The translations under genes were made by a program, and so were the position numbers. A model generated the notes under the pieces. That model saw only the letters and a list, made by a program, of their open reading frames with translations. It was not told the DNA's origin and did not search any database. DNA of 64,000 nucleotides from CAYNKA01 sp964397655 (GTDB lineage: Bacteria; Spirochaetota; Spirochaetia; DTKZ01), in NCBI GenBank assembly GCA_964397655.1, contig CAYNKA010000007.1, positions 1 through 64,000 on the forward strand, read 5' to 3'. Each line of letters starts with the position of its first letter. Within the stretch, counting starts at the first letter, position 1. Shown in pieces: positions 39,814 to 48,920 of this stretch.

Positions 39814-40388
39814 GCTTTCCGTACCTCCTTCACGGCCCGTTCGAGGGCCTTCATGTTTCCCGCGATCACCTGGGGCTTCGTCGCGAACTTGTGCCCGAGG
39901 GATTCCTTCATGAAGGCGAGGAATTCGTCCTCCTTCATGAGGCCCGTCGCCTTCACCACGGCGGCGAGCATGGGCGTGTTCGGAATGTTCTTCCCGAGGG
40001 CCGCCTCGCTGATCGCTCTGGCGTCCAGGACGAAGAGAGTCCCTCTGTACCCTCCGAGGGCGGACCTGACTTCCTCCACGGAGCGCGCGGAGTTGAACAC
40101 CACGGTACCGTCGGCCTTCAGTCCCTTGAGGACGTTCCCGGTCTCGGCGATGGACTCGTCGATCACGACCACGACGTCGGGATCGTAGATGTTCGAATGG
40201 AGCTTGATGGTCTCGGAACTGATTCGGTTGTAGGCGGTGATGGGAGCCCCCATACGTTCCGGACCGTACTCGGGAAAGCCCTGCACGTGCTTGCCGGTAT
40301 GGAAAGCGACGTCCGCCAGAAGGAGGGCGGCCGTTTTCGCCCCCTGTCCTCCGCGTCCGTGCCACCGGATCTCGATAGTCTGTTTCAT
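39810..40388 (-). CDS. porG: 2-oxoacid:ferredoxin oxidoreductase, gamma subunit
   Basis: 192 residues. IEIRWHGRGGQGAKTAALLLADVAF is the family start, with FPEYGPERMGAPITAYNRIS, and NIPNTPMLAAVVKATGLM near the C-terminus. First gene of the porGDAB operon. The ATG at 40388 follows AAAGGAC and a clear promoter at 40423-40451. Confidence 0.93.
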   Translation of the reverse strand: MKQTIEIRWHGRGGQGAKTAALLLADVAFHTGKHVQGFPEYGPERMGAPITAYNRISSETIKLHSNIYDPDVVVVIDESIAETGNVLKGLKADGTVVFNSARSVEEVRSALGGYRGTLFVLDARAISEAALGKNIPNTPMLAAVVKATGLMKEDEFLAFMKESLGHKFATKPQVIAGNMKALERAVKEVRKA

Positions 40389-40422
40389 ACTGCCGTCCTT
40401 TCTCTTTTCGCGGTCTCGTTCA

Positions 40423-40451
40423 GTTATAACTCTCAATGGAAGTACTCGCAA
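40423..40451 (-). promoter_or_regulatory. Sigma-70 promoter of porGDAB
   Basis: On the minus strand TTGCGA (40446-40451), 17-nt spacer and TATAAC (40423-40428), 34 bases before porG. Confidence 0.65.
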
Positions 40452-40469
40452 CAATATTTTGCAAAAGAC

Positions 40470-40739
40470 ATGCCAATCGAACGCGGTTTTCCGGGGCTCG
40501 GCGAAGAGATGGACCGCTTTCTCCTGCGCTCGGGAACTGACGGCGAGATCTGGACTTACGATTGCCGTTCCGAGGTCGGCCCGGAATCATGGTTTACCGG
40601 TTCGGGGACGGAGGATCGCTTCTGGGGGGCGGTTGCCATGGAACGGCGCAGAAGAGGAACATGTATTGTCACGAAACGGAGCAGGCGCCGCCGCTGTCGA
40701 CCGCAGGGCGGCGAGGGTTCGAGAAAGCCGGGCCCCTAG
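40470..40739 (+). CDS. Doubtful small ORF in the por / acyl-CoA synthetase gap
   Basis: The 347-bp gap 40389-40735 has an open plus-strand frame of 89 codons from an ATG at 40470. The middle part (GEEMDRFLLRSGTDGEIWTYDC) looks protein-like, but the end is an Arg-rich tail and there is no Shine-Dalgarno. It could be a gene remnant. No family recognised. Confidence 0.2.
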   Translation: MPIERGFPGLGEEMDRFLLRSGTDGEIWTYDCRSEVGPESWFTGSGTEDRFWGAVAMERRRRGTCIVTKRSRRRRCRPQGGEGSRKPGP

Positions 40740-42367
40740 GTCGTCGGCTGGGCGCCCTTCATCGGATAGAAGAAACGCTTGATTTTCTGGGTGGGCGTTT
40801 TCTCGAAGGGTTCGCGCTGCAGCACGACCTTGCTGATCCTGCTGAAGGAGGCGAGCCGGGCGTTCACCTCCCGCCGGATGCTCTCCAGGGTGTCCCGATA
40901 CGCCTGCTCGATGTCCTCCATCCTGCCCTTCATCCTGGCCATGTGCTCCTCGATGACCTCGGGCTTCAGGTGGACGAGGGCGGTGAGCCCGGATCCGTCT
41001 CCGTAGACGAGGGATTCGAGCACGGGTTCCGACTGGTTGATGATCGCCTCGATTTCCTCGGGGTAGATGTTCTCGCCCGAAGGCCCGAGGATCATGGTCT
41101 TGAGCCTCCCCCGGATGTAGAGGCGCATCCTGTTGTCGAAGATGCCGAGGTCTCCCGTGCGGAACCATCCGTCCTCGGTGAAGGCCTCCGCGGTGCGTTC
41201 GGGGTCCTTGTAGTATCCCCTCATGACGTTCTCGCCCCTCGCCTGGATCTCGCCTTCGCCGGTTTCCGGCACGGAGACCGCGATCCTGAGTTCGACTCCC
41301 CGCAGGGCGGGGCCGGTCGAGCGGAGCCTGGTCTTGAAGGGGCCGCAGCCCGCGATGAGCGGTGCGGTCTCGGTGAGGCCGTAGCCGATCGCGTAGGGGA
41401 AGCGCGCCTCGCGGAGGAAGAGCTCGGTGTCGGGGGCGAGGGCGGCCCCGCCGACTCCGAAGAACCGGATCCTGCCGCCGAAGCTCTTCATGAGCTTCCT
41501 TCCCGCGACGAAATGCAGGAGCCTGCGGCCGAACGTACTTTTGTAGATTCCGTGTTTTTCGAGCTCGGGCTTTATCTTTCCGCGGAAGATCTTCTCCATG
41601 AGGAGCGGCACCGCGAGCATGACCGTTGGCCGAACCTTCTCCAGCGCGGGCATGAGGACCGAGGCGGAAGGCGGTCGGTCGAGATAACGGATCGAGCAAC
41701 CCTGGAGAAGGGGCACGACGAAGCCTATGGTGCTTTCGTAGGAATGGGCGAGGGGCAGGACCGAAAGGAAGATGTCCTTCTCGCCGAGCTCGATGATCGA
41801 TCGGGTCGCGAGGGCGTCCCAGACGATGTTCTTGTGGGTCAGCATGACGCCCTTTGAATTGCCCGTAGTTCCCGACGTGTAGATGATGCAGGCGAGCTCG
41901 TCCTCCTCCACGGGGCGAAAGTCCATCTCCGGATCCGCGGAAGCGACGGCGTCGTGTCCGGCGAGAGCGTCCTCCACGTAGAGAAGATCGAACGCCTTTC
42001 CCTCGGTCGTGAGCTTGGATGACATCTTCCGCGAGGCGACGACCGCCCTGGTCTCGGAATGCTCGACGATGTTGTCGATCTGTTCCGTCGTGAAGTCGGT
42101 GAGGATCGGGACCGCGACGAGGCCCGATGCGGTGATCGCGAGGTAGGCCACGCCCCATTCCGGCCGGTTCTCCGAAAGAATGGCTATCTTGTCGCCCCTT
42201 CGGAAGCCCCTGCGCTTCAACTCCCGCGAGAGAACGGCGGCATGCCTGGCGAGGTCGCCGTAGGTGAGGGATTCACCCTCGACCCATGCGAGCGCGGGAA
42301 GATTCGTATAGTGCCGGTAACCTCCGAGAAGGAGATCCCTGAGAGTCAGTTTGTCGATTTTATACAT
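40736..42367 (-). CDS. AMP-binding long-chain acyl-CoA synthetase
   Basis: 543 residues. Adenylate-forming enzyme: IIYTSGTTGNSKGVMLTHKN P-loop, AIGYGLTETAPLI motif, GWFRTGDLG and the hinge RLYIRGRLKTMILGPSGENIYPEEIE; the C-terminal catalytic Lys lies in KTPTQKIKRFFY. It activates fatty acids or similar carboxylates to acyl-CoA with ATP. Length fits the shorter FadD-like bacterial enzymes. GGAG lies before the ATG. It is a single gene between por and ilvD with its own promoter. Confidence 0.9.
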   Translation of the reverse strand: MYKIDKLTLRDLLLGGYRHYTNLPALAWVEGESLTYGDLARHAAVLSRELKRRGFRRGDKIAILSENRPEWGVAYLAITASGLVAVPILTDFTTEQIDNIVEHSETRAVVASRKMSSKLTTEGKAFDLLYVEDALAGHDAVASADPEMDFRPVEEDELACIIYTSGTTGNSKGVMLTHKNIVWDALATRSIIELGEKDIFLSVLPLAHSYESTIGFVVPLLQGCSIRYLDRPPSASVLMPALEKVRPTVMLAVPLLMEKIFRGKIKPELEKHGIYKSTFGRRLLHFVAGRKLMKSFGGRIRFFGVGGAALAPDTELFLREARFPYAIGYGLTETAPLIAGCGPFKTRLRSTGPALRGVELRIAVSVPETGEGEIQARGENVMRGYYKDPERTAEAFTEDGWFRTGDLGIFDNRMRLYIRGRLKTMILGPSGENIYPEEIEAIINQSEPVLESLVYGDGSGLTALVHLKPEVIEEHMARMKGRMEDIEQAYRDTLESIRREVNARLASFSRISKVVLQREPFEKTPTQKIKRFFYPMKGAQPTT

Positions 42368-42409
42368 TTAATCTCCAATTTGACGAAAAACTAACGTATA
42401 ATGTTCAAT

Positions 42410-42438
42410 AAAATACCATGACTTGACCGAACCGGCAA
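42410..42438 (-). promoter_or_regulatory. Candidate promoter for the acyl-CoA synthetase
   Basis: On the minus strand TTGCCG (42433-42438), 17-nt spacer and TATTTT (42410-42415). The leader would be about 35 bases. Confidence 0.45.
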
Positions 42439-42571
42439 GCCTTTTCGAGGCCTCCTGCAATGGCCGCCTTTCCGAGGTCGCCGACTCTCCGTCAGAATAC
42501 CGACGCTTCCTGATTCGTTTTCGTTGCGGGATCCGCGGGAAAGGGGAGCTTCTCGGCGAACGCGGCTTTAC

Positions 42572-42600
42572 TGTACAAATTCAGGTTCATCGGCTATGCT
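42572..42600 (+). promoter_or_regulatory. Candidate promoter for ilvD
   Basis: TGTACA (42572-42577), 17-nt spacer and TATGCT (42595-42600), 32 bases before the ATG. No leader peptide or attenuator is visible. Confidence 0.5.
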
Positions 42601-42632
42601 GAAACGAACCCAGGCTGAAGGAGGAGTTGACC

Positions 42633-44462
42633 ATGGGGTATAAGTTGAGAAGCGCCGTGTCCACTGAAGGCAGAAGGATGGCGGGAGCCCGAAGCCTCTG
42701 GCTGGCGAACGGCATGAAGAAAGAACAGTTCGGGAAACCGATCATCGCCATAGCGAATTCCTTCACGGATTTCGTTCCGGGGCATGTTCATCTGAGGGAT
42801 GCCGGAGCCTACGTGAAGAAGATCATCGAGGGACTCGGCTGTTTCGCCGCCGAATTCAACACGATCGCCATCGACGACGGAATCGCCATGGGCCACAACG
42901 GCATGCTTTATTCGTTGCCGTCGCGGGACCTCATCGCCGACAGCGTTGAATACATGGTGAACGCCCACATGGCTGACGCCCTGATCTGCATCTGCAACTG
43001 CGATAAAATCATACCGGGCATGGTCATGGCCGCAATGAGGCTCAACATCCCGACGATCGTCGTCTCGGGGGGACCCATGGAAGCCGGCAGGCTGGGCGAA
43101 GAGCGATACGACCTCATCGACGCCATGGTCATGGCGGGAGACTCTTCGGTCTCCGACGAGAAGATCGCCCAGGTCGAAGCGGCAGCCTGTCCCACCTGCG
43201 GAAGCTGTTCCGGCATGTTCACGGCGAACTCCATGAACTGCCTGAACGAGGCCCTCGGCATCGCCTTCCCGGGCAACGGCACCGTCGTCGCGACTCATGC
43301 CTATCGAAAGAAACTCCTGGAAAAAGGCGCACGCAGGATCGTCGAAATGGCGAATCTCTACTATGAGAAAGGCGACTCCTCGGTTCTGCCGAGATCGATC
43401 GCGTCCAAGGCCGCCTTCAACAATGCGATGGCCCTCGACATCGCCATGGGAGGCTCCACGAACACGGTGCTCCACATCCTCGCGATAGCGCGCGAGGCTG
43501 GCGTCGATTTCACCCTCAAGGACATCGACGCGCTTTCGCGGAAGGTCCCGAACCTCTGCAAGGTCTCTCCGAGTTCCAAGTACCATCTCGAGGACGTGAA
43601 CCGGGCGGGCGGCATCCACGGGATCTACGGAGAGCTCGAGCGCAAGGGACTCCTGGACCTCACGGTGAAGCGCGCCGACGGCCTCACGCTCGGCGAAGCG
43701 ATCGAGAAGTACGACGTGCGGAGGAAGACTGCGATTCCCGAGGCCCTCGAAATAGCCCACGCTGCGCCCGGAGGAACGGGAAGGAATCTCGTCCTCGGCT
43801 CGCAGAACGCGACTTTCAAGGATCTCGACCTCGACCGCGAGAAAGGCTGCATCCGCGACGCGGAGCACGCTTACAGCAAGGAAGGCGGACTCGCCGTCCT
43901 CTACGGGAACCTGGCGAGGGACGGCGCCATCATAAAGACCGCCGGCATCGACGAGTCTCTCTACCATTTCGAGGGCCCCGCCAAAGTCTTCCAGTCTCAG
44001 GAGGAAGCCTGCGACGGAATCCTCGGCGGCAAGGTCAAGGCCGGCGACGTGGTCTTCATCATCTACGAAGGGCCGAAGGGAGGCCCCGGCATGCAGGAGA
44101 TGCTCTATCCGACCTCCTACATAAAATCCATGCACCTCGGCAAGGCCTGCGCCCTCGTCACCGACGGCAGGTTCTCCGGCGGGACCGCGGGGCTTTCCAT
44201 CGGCCACGTTTCCCCCGAGGCCGCATCGAAGGGCGACATCGCCCTCGTCCGGGACGGGGACCGCATCAAGATCGACATTCCCGCGAGGAGCCTCGTCCTC
44301 GACGTTCCCGAGGCCGAACTCGCGAAAAGGCGCAAGGAGGAGGAGGCGAGAGGCAAGGACGCCTACAAGCCTCGCAGGGACAGGACCGTCGCCGCGGCGC
44401 TCAGAGCCTACGCTCTCTTCGCCGCGTCGGCGGACAAAGGCGCGGTGCGCATAGTGCCGTGA
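42633..44462 (+). CDS. ilvD: Dihydroxy-acid dehydratase
   Basis: 609 residues, full length. Fe-S/metal motifs ICNCDKIIPGM and AACPTCGSCSGMFTANSMNCL, then GGSTNTVLHILAIAREAG, and the C-terminal GRFSGGTAGLSIGHVSPEAA. It dehydrates dihydroxy-isovalerate and dihydroxy-methylvalerate to the keto acids of valine and isoleucine. GGAGGAG lies six bases before the ATG at 42633; a TTG at 42627 is in frame but inside the spacer. Related sugar-acid dehydratases (Edd family) share the fold, but the close match to IlvD motifs and leuCD nearby favour branched-chain synthesis. Confidence 0.9.
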   Translation: MGYKLRSAVSTEGRRMAGARSLWLANGMKKEQFGKPIIAIANSFTDFVPGHVHLRDAGAYVKKIIEGLGCFAAEFNTIAIDDGIAMGHNGMLYSLPSRDLIADSVEYMVNAHMADALICICNCDKIIPGMVMAAMRLNIPTIVVSGGPMEAGRLGEERYDLIDAMVMAGDSSVSDEKIAQVEAAACPTCGSCSGMFTANSMNCLNEALGIAFPGNGTVVATHAYRKKLLEKGARRIVEMANLYYEKGDSSVLPRSIASKAAFNNAMALDIAMGGSTNTVLHILAIAREAGVDFTLKDIDALSRKVPNLCKVSPSSKYHLEDVNRAGGIHGIYGELERKGLLDLTVKRADGLTLGEAIEKYDVRRKTAIPEALEIAHAAPGGTGRNLVLGSQNATFKDLDLDREKGCIRDAEHAYSKEGGLAVLYGNLARDGAIIKTAGIDESLYHFEGPAKVFQSQEEACDGILGGKVKAGDVVFIIYEGPKGGPGMQEMLYPTSYIKSMHLGKACALVTDGRFSGGTAGLSIGHVSPEAASKGDIALVRDGDRIKIDIPARSLVLDVPEAELAKRRKEEEARGKDAYKPRRDRTVAAALRAYALFAASADKGAVRIVP

Positions 44463-44491
44463 CGGACGCATCGACTTCATCGTCGACTCGC

Positions 44492-44515
44492 GGGCCCCCT
44501 TTCGGGGGCCCTTTT
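44492..44515 (+). terminator. ilvD terminator
   Basis: GGGCCCCC (44492-44499)/GGGGGCCC (44504-44511) hairpin with four-base loop, followed by TTTT. Confidence 0.9.
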
Positions 44516-44563
44516 CATTGGGAAAATCACTCATGGTAACTTCGATAATCCGTGATAAAGTAT

Positions 44564-44594
44564 TTGCATCAATTCAACGATATTGAAGTATAAA
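44564..44594 (+). promoter_or_regulatory. Candidate promoter for the envelope operon
   Basis: TTGCAT (44564-44569) and TATAAA (44589-44594) with a long 19-nt spacer, in an AT-rich stretch before the ATG at 44611. The ribosome-binding site is poor. Confidence 0.4.
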
Positions 44595-44610
44595 AGTAGG
44601 TTCCTCAACA

Positions 44611-45705
44611 ATGATGAAAAAATGGTGGTTGTTTCTGGCGTTGGCCCTCGCGGCGCCGCTCTATGCGCAAGACGGGCCCGCGCTTCCCGATCTTCTTCGT
44701 TCGAACGATTATCAGGGCCTGGAATCCTTCCTTGCGGCAAAGGCGAAAGATCCCGACTTTCCCGCCCTCGAAAAGTCCGTCATGGACCAGGTCAGACAGT
44801 TCGTTTTCCGCAACAACGAGGAGGGGGCGATCAAGCTGCTCGAGATCCTGCTCCGGGTGAACATGGACAACGGCGAGGCCCAGGACCTTTATCTCGCCCT
44901 CGACGCGACGCGCAAGGAACGGGCCGAGGCAGCGAAGAAGAAGGAACAGGAAGAGACGGCCAGAAGGGCGGCGGAGCAGGAGAAACTCCGGGTGGCCGAG
45001 GAAAAGAGAAAGGCGGCCGAGGAAGAGTCCCGAAAGCTCCGTGAGGAGGCCGAAAAGCAGGAACGGATCAAGGTGATCGGCTGGAGGAATTTCTCCCTCG
45101 ATCTGTTCGCGGCCCCCGCGATCGGCTACATCGTGTCTTCCGCGGGCAAGGACTACGCCGAGGACGGCTCGGCGCGGACGATCGCGGGTCCGGCGGTCGC
45201 AGTGGACGTGCGTTTCGATCATCCCTACGTCTTCGCCTCGCTCGAAACGACGGTCGAATGGTTCCCCGTAACGGTCTCCGGAGGAACCCTGTCCCCGATC
45301 TACGTCAAGCCAGTGTTCTGCTTCGGGACTCCGCTGCTTCCGCTCCCGGTCTCTCTGCGCGCCGGATTCCTCTCCATGTACGAGAAGACGACGTCCGAAG
45401 CGGAACGGTATCTCCTCTTCACGGGGGTGAACACCTCGACGATAGGTTTCGGAGTCAAGGACTGGGACCTGCGGTATTTCAAGCTCTCGACTTTCTTCGA
45501 CTTCTTCCTCGCGCCGTTTTCGGACCGTGACATGAAGTACGGTTTCGAATACGGAGTCGGGCTCTCCAAGAAGGTCTTCACCCTGCTCGGGCGTCCGCTC
45601 ATCATGAGTCCGCGTTTCACCGGCTTCCTGATCGACGGAAGGGACACGACGGAGCAGTCCTTCAGGTTCGGGCTCTATTTCGGGACGGTTTTCAATGGAA
45701 ACTAA
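44611..45705 (+). CDS. Exported protein with coiled coil and beta-rich C-terminal domain
   Basis: 364 residues, no recognised family. Signal peptide MMKKWWLFLALALAAPLYA, helical N-terminal domain (20-95), Lys/Glu/Ala coiled coil (about 95-150), then a beta-rich domain with alternating hydrophobic strands and aromatic ends (YVFASLETTVEWFPV, SFRFGLYFGTVF), suggestive of an outer-membrane barrel ending near the C-terminal Phe. A helical N-terminal repeat (DYQGLESFLAAKAKDP) resembles that of the next gene's protein. It overlaps the next gene by 11 bases. Outer-membrane location is inferred. Confidence 0.75.
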   Translation: MMKKWWLFLALALAAPLYAQDGPALPDLLRSNDYQGLESFLAAKAKDPDFPALEKSVMDQVRQFVFRNNEEGAIKLLEILLRVNMDNGEAQDLYLALDATRKERAEAAKKKEQEETARRAAEQEKLRVAEEKRKAAEEESRKLREEAEKQERIKVIGWRNFSLDLFAAPAIGYIVSSAGKDYAEDGSARTIAGPAVAVDVRFDHPYVFASLETTVEWFPVTVSGGTLSPIYVKPVFCFGTPLLPLPVSLRAGFLSMYEKTTSEAERYLLFTGVNTSTIGFGVKDWDLRYFKLSTFFDFFLAPFSDRDMKYGFEYGVGLSKKVFTLLGRPLIMSPRFTGFLIDGRDTTEQSFRFGLYFGTVFNGN

Positions 45706-47455
45706 AAACGGAACGATGAGGGTCGCTGCCTGCCTTCTCGCGGCCTTTTTCTGCGTTCGACCCGGCCTCCTCTTCGGTCAGGACCTCGTCGCTCAGTACC
45801 GGGCCAGCGCCGAGAGGAATTACGTCCTCAAGGACTACGAGAAGGCCTTCGATCACGTCAACTTCGTTCTCCGCGCCTACGTGAACAAGGAGGCACCGGA
45901 GGACGTGAAGAATCTCGGTGAAAAGATCTATTTCGCCTATCTCGGAGAAATCAACCAGAAGGAAGCATGGGCGAAACTCCCCAAGGTCAGGGACTCGCTC
46001 CTCAAGTATCCTTCGGCGGGCTCGAACCGGGTCCAGTCGCTCCTCAAGCAGGGCGAGGCCAGGGTCCGCGAGATCGAGGAAGCCGAAAAGAAGAAGCAGG
46101 AGGAGGCGCGCCTCGCCCAGGAAGAGGCGAAGCGCAGGGCAGAGGCGGAGAAGGCCATCCAGGAGGAAAAGCGGCGGGAGGCGGAACGCGAAGCCGCCAG
46201 GCAGAAGGAGAGGGAGGAATACCTCGCCAAGGAGAAGGCCCTGCTCGAGGAAAAGGCGAAGCTCGAGGCGAAACAGAAGGCCGAACTCGACAAGGTCATC
46301 GAGGACCTCAGGAAACGCGAGGCAGAACGCGAGGCCCAGCGAGAGCGCGAACGGCAGGACGCCCTCCGGAGGGAGGAAGCCATACGGGCGGAGCGGGAAG
46401 CCCAGCTCGAGCGGGAACGTCAGGCCTCGCTGAAGCGCGAGGAGTCCATCCGCGCCGAACAGGCGGCCCAGCGCGAACGCGAGCGGCAGGAGGCCCAGAG
46501 GCGCGAGGAGCAGATCCGGAAGGACCGCGAGGCCCAGGAGGCCAGGCTTCAGGCCGAGCTCGGCAGGATCGCGGAGACGGCCTCCAAGGGAAAACCCCAG
46601 GACTCCTCGTCCGGCCTGCAGCTCGGGATCTTCCTCATCGCGGGCCTGGGTATCTTCGGAATACTCTTCATCGCGGCCCTCGTCGTCTTCGTCGTCCTGA
46701 TGCTTCGGCACAACAAGTCCCAGCAGGAGCAGTTCCAGGCGACCGTGAACACGCTCCATACGATGAGCGCGTCCGCGGGGCTCGCTCCGCCCCAGCACGC
46801 GGCGCTTCCCCTTCCCATGATGGCGCCGGACGGAATGTCCGCCGGCTCTCCCCTCCAGCTCGAGGACAAGACCGCTGAGGCGGCGCGCCAGACGCCGCAG
46901 ACCAGGCTCGGGGGCCTTCTCGAAAAATGCGCGGCCTACGCCGTGGAGATCGACCGCGTGACCGGGAGGAAGAACGCCTCGCGCAACGTCGCGGAGCTCG
47001 TGTACAAGGTTTCCCGCGCCAAGGGATTCTCGGAGTTCGACTCCCTCCTCTATTTCGGCGCCGCCCTGGTCTACGACATCGGCTTCCTCAGCCAGGACGA
47101 GGCCCTCCTCAGGGCCGACCACATCTCGGACGACCAGTTCGAACAGCTCAAGAACCACACGAGGACGGGCGCGAACATGGTCTTCTTCGTGGAGGAGGAA
47201 TTCCGTCCCGTTTTCGTCGATGCGGTCAAGAAGCACCACGAGAACCTCGACGGCTCCGGCTATCCCGCCGGCCTGAAGGACCCCGACATCCCCTACATCG
47301 CCAGGGTCATCAGGGTGGCGGAGAGCTACGTGGCCCTCATCTCGAAGCGGGATTACAAGCAGATACTGGACAAGAATTCCGCCATGCAGGAACTCTACGC
47401 CGGAAAGGGCCTGTACGACATGGACATCGTCAAGACGCTCGACGGAATCTTATGA
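45695..47455 (+). CDS. Membrane coiled-coil protein with degenerate HD-GYP domain
   Basis: 586 residues. Signal/anchor sequence at 1-29, helical periplasmic domain, very long Glu/Arg/Ala coiled coil (about 118-305), one transmembrane helix (about 309-340), then a cytoplasmic HD-GYP-like domain. The GYP motif HHENLDGSGYPAGL (near 514) is intact, but the HD pair reads YDIGFL (near 460) where active enzymes have HDIGK, and the late VAD.Y motif is VAESY. Active HD-GYP enzymes degrade c-di-GMP; this one is probably a sensor or weakly active. It overlaps the gene before it and abuts the lipoprotein after it, suggesting signalling across the envelope. Confidence 0.8.
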   Translation: METKNGTMRVAACLLAAFFCVRPGLLFGQDLVAQYRASAERNYVLKDYEKAFDHVNFVLRAYVNKEAPEDVKNLGEKIYFAYLGEINQKEAWAKLPKVRDSLLKYPSAGSNRVQSLLKQGEARVREIEEAEKKKQEEARLAQEEAKRRAEAEKAIQEEKRREAEREAARQKEREEYLAKEKALLEEKAKLEAKQKAELDKVIEDLRKREAEREAQRERERQDALRREEAIRAEREAQLERERQASLKREESIRAEQAAQRERERQEAQRREEQIRKDREAQEARLQAELGRIAETASKGKPQDSSSGLQLGIFLIAGLGIFGILFIAALVVFVVLMLRHNKSQQEQFQATVNTLHTMSASAGLAPPQHAALPLPMMAPDGMSAGSPLQLEDKTAEAARQTPQTRLGGLLEKCAAYAVEIDRVTGRKNASRNVAELVYKVSRAKGFSEFDSLLYFGAALVYDIGFLSQDEALLRADHISDDQFEQLKNHTRTGANMVFFVEEEFRPVFVDAVKKHHENLDGSGYPAGLKDPDIPYIARVIRVAESYVALISKRDYKQILDKNSAMQELYAGKGLYDMDIVKTLDGIL

Positions 47456-47466
47456 GGGTGGTTTTC

Positions 47467-48888
47467 ATGGAAAAAAGGAAATTGTCGATATCCGCGCTCC
47501 TCGGGGCGCTTCTTGTGCTCGGGACCTGCTCGGTCGGCTTCGACGAGGTGCTCGACAAGAACGTGCGGGGAATAACGGACCCCGTGCCGGAGCCTCCGGT
47601 CGTCGAGGACCTCGCGACCGCCATCGGCATCACCTATGCGGAGGACGCGGGCTACGGACTTTCCGGCTCCGGCTACGACTTCGGCTACGCCGCGTCCGCG
47701 GTGAGCGCGGCCTTCACCCTGAAGAACGCCATGACCTTCCCGCGCGTCATATCGACCGCGACCTTCACGCCGGATTCCTTCGACGCCGACGGCGTCGCGG
47801 ACTTCGCGGTCTCGACCGCGCTGCCCCTCACGATCGCTCCCGGCGAAACCGGCACATTGAACGTGACCTTCACGCCCTCGGCCGGTCATCTTTCATCCGC
47901 TGTACTCAAGCTCACGGACGCCGACGGCAGGACCTTCTCCACCCACCTCCAGGGCTCTGGGCTCCAGGAGCCGAAGAATCTCGACGGTCTCGTGCTCTGG
48001 CTCGACGCCTCGAAGATCCGCGCCTCGGACGTGGCGACTGCGGACGGCGAGTCGCGGGTGGAGACCTGGCGGGACAGGTCGGGCAAGGGGATGGACGCAG
48101 AGAGAATCTATCCTGACACGAGCGCGCGGCCGCGCTACATTTCGTCGGTCGAACGCCTGGGAAACAGGCCTGCCCTCTATTTCGGCGGGAGTCAGTTTCT
48201 CACCTCGGGGAACCTCACCGCCCCGGTCTACAACACCAACGTCGGCACGACTATATTCATCGTTTTCCAGCTCACGGAAACGAACGCGACCTTGATTTCA
48301 GGCAGGTCTCCCGCGGGATTCAACTACAACGACACGAACTATTTTTACAACCGATTCTATTTTCTCCATTCCACAACCGCTCCTTATCCCATTCCCTACG
48401 CGTTCACCTATTATGCCTATCCTTCCACGACGCCGACGACTACCCCCGCACGGACGAATTATTACTACAACGTCGCGCGGCAATTCGGGGCGGCCTGGAG
48501 CTCCACGTCTGCCGCGGACCAGCTCCAATGGGATCTCTCGGGAACGAAATCCTACGCCTGGTCGGTCAGGCAGGACTTCAGCCTCGTGGACGTGGCGAAC
48601 ATTTTCCAATGGATCAACGGGACCCAGCAGATCGTAAGCGGTTATTACAGCGCGGCGAACGTCGGAATAACTCCGGCTGTTATCGCCCCAGCGAGTGCGT
48701 ACAACCAGAAGGGTCAGTACTTCACGGTCGGCGGAAGCTATTTCTCCGTGACGACCGGGACCCCCGTCCTCACCGGCGGCTTCTACGGGAACATCGCGGA
48801 GGTCTTCCTGTTCAACAAACCGCTCTCGGATCCCGACATGGCGAAGATGCACGCCTACATCAAGCAGAAGTACGGTTTCAGCTACTGA
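47467..48888 (+). CDS. Surface lipoprotein with Ig-like and LamG-like domains
   Basis: 473 residues. Signal peptide with lipobox LVLGTC (Cys near residue 21), an Ig-like/ASPM-type domain (about 60-165, FTLKNAMTFPRV...GETGTLNVTFTPSAG), then a concanavalin/LamG-type domain starting LDGLVLWLDASKI with W.DRSGKG and ending in GFYGNIAEVFLFNKPLSDPDMAKMHAYIKQKYG. Likely anchored in the outer membrane and binding glycans. An ATG at 47452 overlaps the previous stop, but the one at 47467 has GAGGGTGG correctly placed and gives a clean signal peptide. Tyr/Thr/Pro-rich segment near 320-350. Confidence 0.78.
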   Translation: MEKRKLSISALLGALLVLGTCSVGFDEVLDKNVRGITDPVPEPPVVEDLATAIGITYAEDAGYGLSGSGYDFGYAASAVSAAFTLKNAMTFPRVISTATFTPDSFDADGVADFAVSTALPLTIAPGETGTLNVTFTPSAGHLSSAVLKLTDADGRTFSTHLQGSGLQEPKNLDGLVLWLDASKIRASDVATADGESRVETWRDRSGKGMDAERIYPDTSARPRYISSVERLGNRPALYFGGSQFLTSGNLTAPVYNTNVGTTIFIVFQLTETNATLISGRSPAGFNYNDTNYFYNRFYFLHSTTAPYPIPYAFTYYAYPSTTPTTTPARTNYYYNVARQFGAAWSSTSAADQLQWDLSGTKSYAWSVRQDFSLVDVANIFQWINGTQQIVSGYYSAANVGITPAVIAPASAYNQKGQYFTVGGSYFSVTTGTPVLTGGFYGNIAEVFLFNKPLSDPDMAKMHAYIKQKYGFSY

Positions 48889-48895
48889 GCGATCG

Positions 48896-48920
48896 CGGCT
48901 CCCGAAAGGGGGCCGTTTTT
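48896..48920 (+). terminator. Terminator of the envelope operon
   Basis: CGGCTCCC/GGGGGCCG stem (one G-T pair), GAAA loop, then five T. It ends at the stop of the convergent leuD gene. Confidence 0.85.

Noticed and set aside
40470..40739. New small gene beside porG
   Set aside because: Kept only as a doubtful feature: no ribosome-binding site and an Arg-rich tail typical of translated non-coding GC-rich DNA.
42368..42632. Attenuator, T-box or riboswitch upstream of ilvD
   Set aside because: No leader peptide with branched-chain codons, no T-box sequence and no terminator/antiterminator pair seen.
42594..44534. 646-codon open frame opposite ilvD
   Set aside because: Antisense shadow of a clearly conserved ilvD gene.
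46927..48888. 653-codon frame as a larger lipoprotein
   Set aside because: The first 180 codons overlap the HD-GYP gene out of frame; the signal peptide and ribosome-binding site place the true start at 47467.
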